From: Rebecca billardiae RCC1528
Lineage: Eukaryota > Haptophyta
Assembly (NCBI GenBank): GCA_965240325.2
Contig: OZ251223.1
Coordinates: forward strand, 3,286,001 to 3,350,000
Reading direction: 5' to 3'
Length of the DNA: 64,000 bases
The notes under the pieces were generated by a model. It had not been told where the DNA came from. It was given only the letters and a program-made list of their open reading frames with translations, and searched no databases. Numbering within the stretch: the stretch's first letter is position 1; each line of letters begins with the position of its first letter. Below are positions 57,866-64,000 of this stretch, piece by piece. The translations under genes and the position numbers were made by a program.

Positions 57866-60800
57866 ATGGCGACGGGCAAATCGACGATCAGCTTCAAGCT
57901 GAAGAGCGCGCGCGACTATGACAAGATCGAGTTCGCGGGCGTTTTCCTCTCCGTGTGTGACCTCAAGCGCGCCATCATCGACAAGACGATGAAGTCGGCC
58001 GCGAGCGACATGTTCGCGCTCGTGCTGTCGAACGCTTCATCCGGCGAGGGTGAGTTGGCCGCGCGCGCACGGCCGGCCCGGGCGCCCTCGTCTCGGCGGA
58101 TGCGACAGCGTGGCCGCCATGCATCAACATTGCACTCGCCCTCTGATCGCAGTGCCGCTGGCCGCGGCTTCCCGCTGTACCGTGCCGTTCGCAGAACTCG
58201 CCGATGATGACTTCTTAGTGCCCGCAAACACGTCAGTCCTAGTTCGGCGTGTTCCACTCACGCACGGCACGCAGTCATCGACGAGCAAGCCACCCGATGC
58301 TGCGAAACCGTCACCAACGTACGCATGCCGGCCCACCTCGCGCGCGGCTCGCGCAAGCGGGCCTGCGCGGTCTGGCGGCGCGAGGCCCAGCGGGCCGTGG
58401 CCGCCCCCACCATGGCTGCGCCGCCCGCTGCCCGCGTGGCCTGCACGTCGGGCTCCGGCGCGGGCGGAGTATGCTGAGCGTGCGCAGTATGTCCCAGCCA
58501 AGCACGCCCTGTGCCATCGCAGGTGGCCCTGGCCCGCGTGTGTGCATGCGCTGACAGCGCCCGCCCTCCTGTGCGCGCGCGTGCCCGTGCGCGCAGGCCC
58601 GTGCCACCGTCGAGAAGTCGACCGGAGTCGGCAGGGAAGGCTGCTATGGTGCGCGCTCGCGCGTTTGCTCGCGCGCGCGCGCCTTGCCTCCCCCCCCCGC
58701 TCGATCGAGCCGCGTCCATCCCTCTGGTGCTGCCTCGGCCCAATCGCTTCGTCAGCTCACGTGCTGTGCCGTGGCCATCGCTCTGCCCATGTGTGCGCAC
58801 ACCCTTCCGCTCGCGCGCGCAGGAGCCGGCACCGACGGCGCCACGGCCGCCCCCGCCAGCGCCCGCGATCACATCCGCGCTCCCCGCGAACGACGGCTCG
58901 GTCTCGCAGCCGTCCTTTTTGAACGACCTCCTGCCGCTGGCCGATGCGGAGCGCCCAGAGCCGTCGCTGTTGGCTGCTGCGCTGGACGCACCGCCGCTCG
59001 ATCCGCCGCCGCCGGCCGGCCATCGCAGCTCGGAGGACGACTTGCTCAAGGCGATGATGAGCGACGAGGCCACCAAGTGGAAAGGCAGCGGTGGGCGCGG
59101 CGGCGGCGGCTTCATCGGTGGGCGCGGTGACTACGGCGGCGGGCGCGGCGGCGGCTGGGGCCGTGGCGGGCGCGGCGGTGGCGCGCCACAGGGGACGCCC
59201 CCGCCTGGTTACGTGTGCTTCAAGTGCGGCATCCCGGGCCACTTCATCCAAAGCTGCCCGTCCGGCCCCGGCGAGCGCCCCGCCGAGGTGAAGCTGCACC
59301 GCGCGCCCGTCGGCATCCCCAAGTCGTGGCTGCAGGCTGTTGCAGACAAGGAGGAGGGAGGGCTGATGCTTCCGGACGGAACCTTTGCCAAGATGGTGCC
59401 TCAGGTGCAGCAGTTCGAGGCGGCGACGCAGAAGGCGCCGGGCGCGGGCATGGAGGTGCCCCCCGAGCTGCGCTGCCCGGCGCAGTCGTGCTCGCGCATG
59501 TTCCGAGAGCCGGTGCGTGCCGCCTTGCGCCCCGCGGCCGCACCCAGCCGCGCCGCGTGCCCGCGCGCGTGTGTCCGCGCGCGATCCACGGATGAGACTT
59601 GACCAAACTATAGGAAGTGCCGTCTGACACCCACGTGATTATGCTGGTTCTCTGAGGATCGCGAGCGCGACACCGCGGCGAGCAGCAGCGAGCTGCGTGG
59701 CGAATCCCGTGCCACGGCTCGTGCCAGCCCGCCCGCTGACGCGCGCCAGCGCCCCACGCGCGCGGCGCGTCCCCGGCCGGTCATGGCTGTGCTGCGCCTG
59801 CGCCGCACGCGCTGCTTTGCTCAGGTCGTTCTGACGTGCTGTGGCAACTCAGTCTGCTCGGAGTGCGTGCCGTCGGTGTTGGTAAACGACGGTAGCGATG
59901 ACGGTGGCACGCGCTGCCTGCTCTGTGCCAAGCCAGGCATCAGCGTCGACGACCTGATCCCGAACAAATTGCTGAGGCAGGTCGTGGCCCTGTACACCGA
60001 GCTGAGCGCTCGGGACGCAAAGCGCCCGCGGCCGCGGCCAAACGCGCCCGGCACGGGCTCGGCGGCGCCGGCTGGCGCGGAGGCGCAGAGTGAGGACGAG
60101 GGCGCTCCAGCCGCCGCTGCGTGCCCGGCGTCCGCGCTCGTCACAGCCGAACCAGCGGCCACAGAGCCGCTGCCACGCGACCCCAGCGCCGAGCCTGCTG
60201 CGCGCGCTGTCGCGTCCGAGCGCGCGCCCGCCGCTGCCGACGCGAGCGCAGCCGCCGCGGACACGCACGCCCCTGGTGCGGACGGCGAGGCGGATGGGGC
60301 GAACGAGACGACCGGGACGCGGGCAGACGCGTCCGCGCCCGCGGAACACGCGAGGTCCGCCTCGCCATCGAGGTCGAGGACGCCGCCCTCTGAGCGGCGG
60401 TTGCGCGACGGAGATGTCCGGAGGCCGGGCGCCGGCGGCGCGAGCGGCGGGCGTGGAGGCGCAAACGACGGCAGGCGGCGCGGGTGGAACGAGAGGGGTG
60501 CTGGCTACGGCATGGGCGGCGGCGGCATGGCATCGGCGTGCGCCTCGGGTCCGGGCATGTTCGGCGGCGGCTTCGGCCAGATGGGCGGTGGCGGTGGCGC
60601 CGGCTACAACCCGATGGCTGCCATGATGGCTGCCGCGCAGATGAGCCAGATGATGGGCGGCGGGCCGGCGATGCTCGGCTGCGGCAACATGATGGGGGCG
60701 GGCGGGATGCTCGGCGGGCCGATGATGGGCCCGCCGATGTGCGGCATGCAGGGCGGCATGTACGGCATGATGAACCCCGCCATGATGGGCATGGGCGGCT

Positions 60801-62578
60801 TCCCGCCCCAGATGGGGCCGATGGGCGGAGGAGGGAGCGCCCCCTCGGCGCCCGGCTTTGGCCCTGGCCCGCGCATGGGTGGTGATGACTGGGCGGCGGA
60901 CCGCTTGGGCACGGCGCGCGGGCGCGACGCCGAGGGACGCGGGAGGGGCTCGGCTCGGGGCCGCGGCGGCCGCGACGGTCGCGGTGGCCGCGAAGGCCGC
61001 GACGGCCGCGACGCGCGCCCTGCCGGCGGCTCGCACACGGAGCCGCGACGGCCCGCAGCCGGCGGCGCGCCGCGTGGCGCAGCCGCGGAGAGGAGAGTCG
61101 GTGGCAGCAGCGGCGACGATGACGACGGCCCTTCGCTGGTTGAGCTTGCCCTGCAGAAGAAACGAAGGGCGTCGGAAGCGCTGGGTGCCGACGCGGGAGG
61201 TCCGTCGGGCGCTCCAGCCTCTCCCACGCGCGTGGGTGCTGCCGACGAGCCGAAGCATGCCGCTGCCGCCGCCCGCCCCGATCAGCCACGCACGGCTGAT
61301 GCCTCCGGCGGCGCGTCAGCCGGCGGCCGGCCTGCGCGTGAGCCGTCGTCGCGTGCGGCTCCGGCCGCGCCGCGTGACGAGGACGATGAGGAGTGGGGCC
61401 TCGGCCTGGATGACGACGACGACATCGACCTGGCGGACATGATCGTGGGCGAGGACGTCGAGCAGGATGGTGGCGAGGCGAGCCTGGACGGCGGTCGTGC
61501 ACTTGCGCCGAAGCCGGCGAGTGCGGCGCGCACTGAGGAGCAGCCATCGCCACGGCCGCGCGCAGACGCGCCTCGTGAGCGCGAGCCGCGCAGCAGCGGC
61601 ATCAGCGCCGGTGAGCGGGCAGGGCCGAACGGCGCGGCGGGTTCCAAGCACGGTCGGCCACGCAGCCGCGACGACGACAATGACGCGCGGCATAAGCGCC
61701 CTCGCGGCGGTGGCGGCGGCGGCACCGGTGGCGGAATGTCGTCGCGCGAGCCTGCTGGCGCGGGCAGGTTTGAGACGCCGGCGGCGCGCCCCTCGGCCGG
61801 CGAGCGCTCGGCCGACGACCGAGGCCCCGGCGATCGGAGCCGGGACGCCAATCGTGATCGAGGCCACGACCGCGACCGGGACCGCGACCGGACCCGCGAC
61901 CGGGACCGCGACCGGGACCGCGACCAAAGCCGAGATGGTCGCCGAGATCGAGATCGAGATCGAGATCGAGAGCCCGGTCGCGGGCGTGAGAGGCCGTCCG
62001 GCCATGACGGCGGGCAGTCGGCGACAGACGGAGGCAGGGCGCACCACGGCGGAGACTGGCGCGAGCGCTGGCATGAGCGCGACCGGAGCGGCGAGCGCGG
62101 GCGGGACGATCGAGAGCATGGGCGAGATGATCGCCGCGAGCGCGAGCCCGCCCGCCCTCGCGAGCGTGATCGCGGGCACGGCCATGAGCGCGACCGCCGT
62201 GGCGACCATGACAGGCACCCTTTGCGTCAGCGCGACCGCTCGCGCTCGCGCGAACGCGAACGCGAGCGAGTCGGTCGCAGCGCGGATGAGGGCAGCAATC
62301 GTGGTGGGAGCGACCGTGGTGGCCACTCACAGCGCAATGCCAATCCCCCGGAGCGCGAGCACCGGGTGGAGCCCTCACGCCCCTCCGGAAATGGCTCCGC
62401 GCGCGACAGCACGCCGTCGCGAGGGGACGCGCATGCCGGCAGGGGCGGACCCCGGAGTCGCGGTCAAGGCCCCCGCCCAGGGCCTGGCCCGGGCGGAGGC
62501 TCTGGACACGGAGGGGGCAGGAGCAACGGACCTCCAGGCGACCTTCGCGCTCGTCTGCAAGAGATGAAGCGCCGATGA
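57866..62578 (+). CDS. RBBP6: RBBP6/Mpe1-like protein: DWNN, zinc knuckle, RING and RD-rich tail
   Basis: Exons: 57866-58049; 58195 to about 58250-58312 (donor unresolved); 58823-59512; 59825-62578; roughly 1,250 residues. Exon 1 starts the ubiquitin-like DWNN domain (ISFKLKSARDYDKIEF, LSVCDLKRAII), completed in exon 2 (EELADDDFLVPANTSVLVRRV). Exon 3 has a Gly-rich stretch, the CCHC knuckle (CFKCGIPGHFIQSC), GIPKSWLQAV, and the first RING ligands (CPAQSCSRMF). Exon 4 continues the RING (VVLTCCGNSVCSECV...CLLC), then Gly/Met-rich, Arg/Gly-rich and RDRDR-repeat regions. RBBP6/Mpe1 belongs to the mRNA 3'-end cleavage and polyadenylation machinery and has ubiquitin ligase features. Divergent from AP-1 sigma, with 182 bp between starts. 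An ATG at 57683 with a good donor at 57774 could be a 5' exon. Confidence 0.85.
61858..61998 (+). repeat. RD-dipeptide coding repeat in the RBBP6-like tail
   Basis: Hexanucleotide-type repeats (CGCGACCGGGAC, then CGAGAT) encode alternating Arg-Asp about 20 times. Similar RD/RE/RS tails occur in metazoan RBBP6 and in splicing factors. Confidence 0.85.
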
Positions 62579-62817
62579 TGTTATATATTTATTATTTTTA
62601 AAAACATATCTGATGTAGTCGTAAGCTACTCGGTACTTAATACGCGTACGGCGGCCCGCGGCGGCGTACGCCAGTACAGTATGACAGAATCAGATGACTC
62701 ATCAGATGAGCCATCATCGTCCGGTACGATCAACCGGTACTGCCGCTGCCACCGGAAACGTCGTCGCTGGCTATTGAAGGCGGCTGTGGGCCTCGTAGAG
62801 CAGTTACCGTTGCCCAA

Positions 62818-63692
62818 TCACTTCTTCTTGTCCTCATCGGCTGGCTTGATCACACGCAAACGAATGAGCTCATCGCGTACGCTCTCAACACGGCTGAAGA
62901 CGAGAAGCGCCGAGCCGAGCTGCGCCACCATCACTTTGCTGCCCGCGTACTTGACGTCAAGCGTCACGATGCGCTGGGAGGAACCGTCCTTGGCCTGGAT
63001 CTGCTTGCCCAGGCCATCGACCATCGACGAATAGACGAGCCTCAAGCGCGGGCTCTCCAGCGAGTACGTACCCGACAGGACATTCCGGATATTCGGAAAG
63101 GGTCCAAAGACGCGGAGGATCTCGTTAGCCTGTCGTGCGTAATGGCGGGCGGCGGGTTCCGCGTCCAGGGGTGCGTCAGGCGTGCGCGCCGGGCCAACGC
63201 ACGCGGGGTGAGATGCGGCGCACTTCGAGCTCTCACCTCGCACTTCTTCGCCTTCCCGGAGCCGATGCTGAGGAAGAAGTCCTCGAAGGACGTGCCGGGC
63301 AGCGTGTGGAGCCCAGTTCCAATCGATTCGAGCGCCTCAGCGGTAGGCACCCACTGCAGCGACCAGGCGCCTGCCACGAGATCGATTGTCGGGGCTTGGC
63401 CAAGGCCGACGAGCTTGTCAATCAGCGCGTCGATGGCCGTCATATCGCGCTTCGATTCGCCCACTCTCTCCAAGAGCTCTGTCTCGGCCGTTTCATCCTT
63501 TGGTTGCTGCGCGAGCGCTGACGGAGCTTTCTGCTTCTTGCGGGCTGCCATGGTCACGATGCGCGAGCGGCAGCCCAGTGCACGAGTCATAGAGACAGGG
63601 TGCATCGGCCGCACAAGCGCCGTCGCGGCACCCACGGCGAGCCAGGCCAGGCAGATTGTCGCCGTCATCGATGGGCAAGGCCGGGGCACCAT
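62818..63692 (-). CDS. Plastid lipid-associated (fibrillin/PAP)-like protein with bipartite plastid presequence
   Basis: Exons on the minus strand: 63692-63237 and 63129-62818; 255 residues. The start at 63692 has A at -3 and G at +4; the frame is open upstream to 63980 but the targeting signal begins here. MTATICLAWLAVGAATAL is a signal peptide core, followed by a Ser/Arg/Thr-rich, acid-poor transit-like part, the two-step plastid import signal of secondary-plastid algae. The mature part has LIDKLVGLGQAPTIDLVAGAWSLQWVP (family: L-x-G-x-W-x-L-x-Y-T), FGPFPNIRNVLSGTYSLE, and a lipocalin-like C-terminal half with RVESVRDELIRLRVI. Fibrillins bind lipids in thylakoids and plastoglobules. The intron is GT-AG, 107 nt. 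Confidence 0.75.
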
Positions 63693-64000
63693 GCTGAATG
63701 AAGTCCCCGCGCGTCTCTCTCGCGAGTGTTCGATGTCCTGAGCGTCCACTGTCGCGCGACTTCCGGCTTCGTCCCCGCCGAACTGCCGAAGAGTCGAAGA
63801 CTGAGCCATCGGCAGTCCTGCAATGGCGGTCGGAGGTGTGCGCGACTCAACCAACCAGACGACCATGGGCGCAGCGCGCAGGGTCGCGGTGGCGTGTTTG
63901 CTGTGGGCGTGCCTCGTGCGCGAAGTGGGAGCTACCCAGCCGGCACAGCGAGCCCGCACGACGCTCGCACCACTCATCACAAGCGGGCGGGTTGCCGTCT

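Noticed and set aside
58511-58822. Upstream continuation of RBBP6 exon 3
   Set aside because: The frame is open but reads as Arg/Ala/Pro-rich intron-like sequence (VRARARARRP). The AG at 58821-58822 gives a clean acceptor in the right phase.
1-64000. tRNA or rRNA genes
   Set aside because: I looked for cloverleaf-like and conserved rRNA segments by eye and saw none that I could support; a covariance-model scan would be needed to exclude tRNAs.

Overview
This is a nuclear window from a eukaryote, most likely a unicellular alga. Three things show it. (1) Conserved eukaryotic genes are split by short introns (95-554 nt), nearly all GT-AG with at least two GC-AG. (2) The coding sequence is extremely GC-rich while the spacers are AT-rich and full of simple repeats. 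(3) One protein carries a signal-peptide-plus-transit N-terminus typical of algae with secondary plastids. Proline-rich pherophorin-like segments, a TylF-type methyltransferase and poly-Ala/Gly/Pro runs fit a haptophyte (a pavlovophyte such as Diacronema is a guess), but the sequence alone does not fix the species. Exon joins below were worked out by hand from splice dinucleotides, reading phase and conserved family sequence across each junction.

Layout. 1-5.8 kb: the tail of a membrane protein, a small Cys-rich protein, and a divergent pair (secreted SET-domain protein / Hikeshi). 6.5-10.7 kb: SPO11 (-) and an uncharacterised coiled-coil protein (+), separated by a 1.53-kb near-perfect palindrome that begins and ends with TTAA. 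11.3-12.2 kb: TylF-like methyltransferase. 13.7-17.8 kb: DNA topoisomerase I in five exons. 19.5-24 kb: a small ARM-like protein, a BART-domain/STE-type protein kinase fusion whose 3' end is partly duplicated, and a divergent eEF1A lysine methyltransferase. 24.8-29 kb: SEC13 (-) / ALG1 (+), then SRP receptor beta. 29.5-35.7 kb: a membrane-anchored cyclophilin-like protein, an IQ-motif/PDZ protein, and eIF1A (-) / CobW-type zinc chaperone (+) with a His-rich repeat insert. 36-38.8 kb: an 876-bp tandem duplication carrying 77-bp minisatellites and two copies of an unknown first exon. 40-49.4 kb: NUP155 (-) and a secreted RCC1-repeat/proline-rich membrane protein (+). 49.7-53.4 kb: a DAGL-like lipase (-) and a macro-domain-like protein (+). 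53.6-64 kb: a TIR element, a Gfo/Idh/MocA-FAD oxidase fusion, AP-1 sigma (-) / RBBP6-like (+), and a plastid fibrillin-like protein.

Organisation. At least eight gene pairs are divergent, with start codons about 130-260 bp apart, which implies bidirectional promoters. Several genes serve the secretory pathway (SEC13, ALG1, SRPRB, AP-1 sigma), but they look like scattered housekeeping genes and not a dedicated cluster. The most unusual items are the TTAA-bounded palindrome between SPO11 and its neighbour, the domain fusions, and two small inverted-repeat element families.
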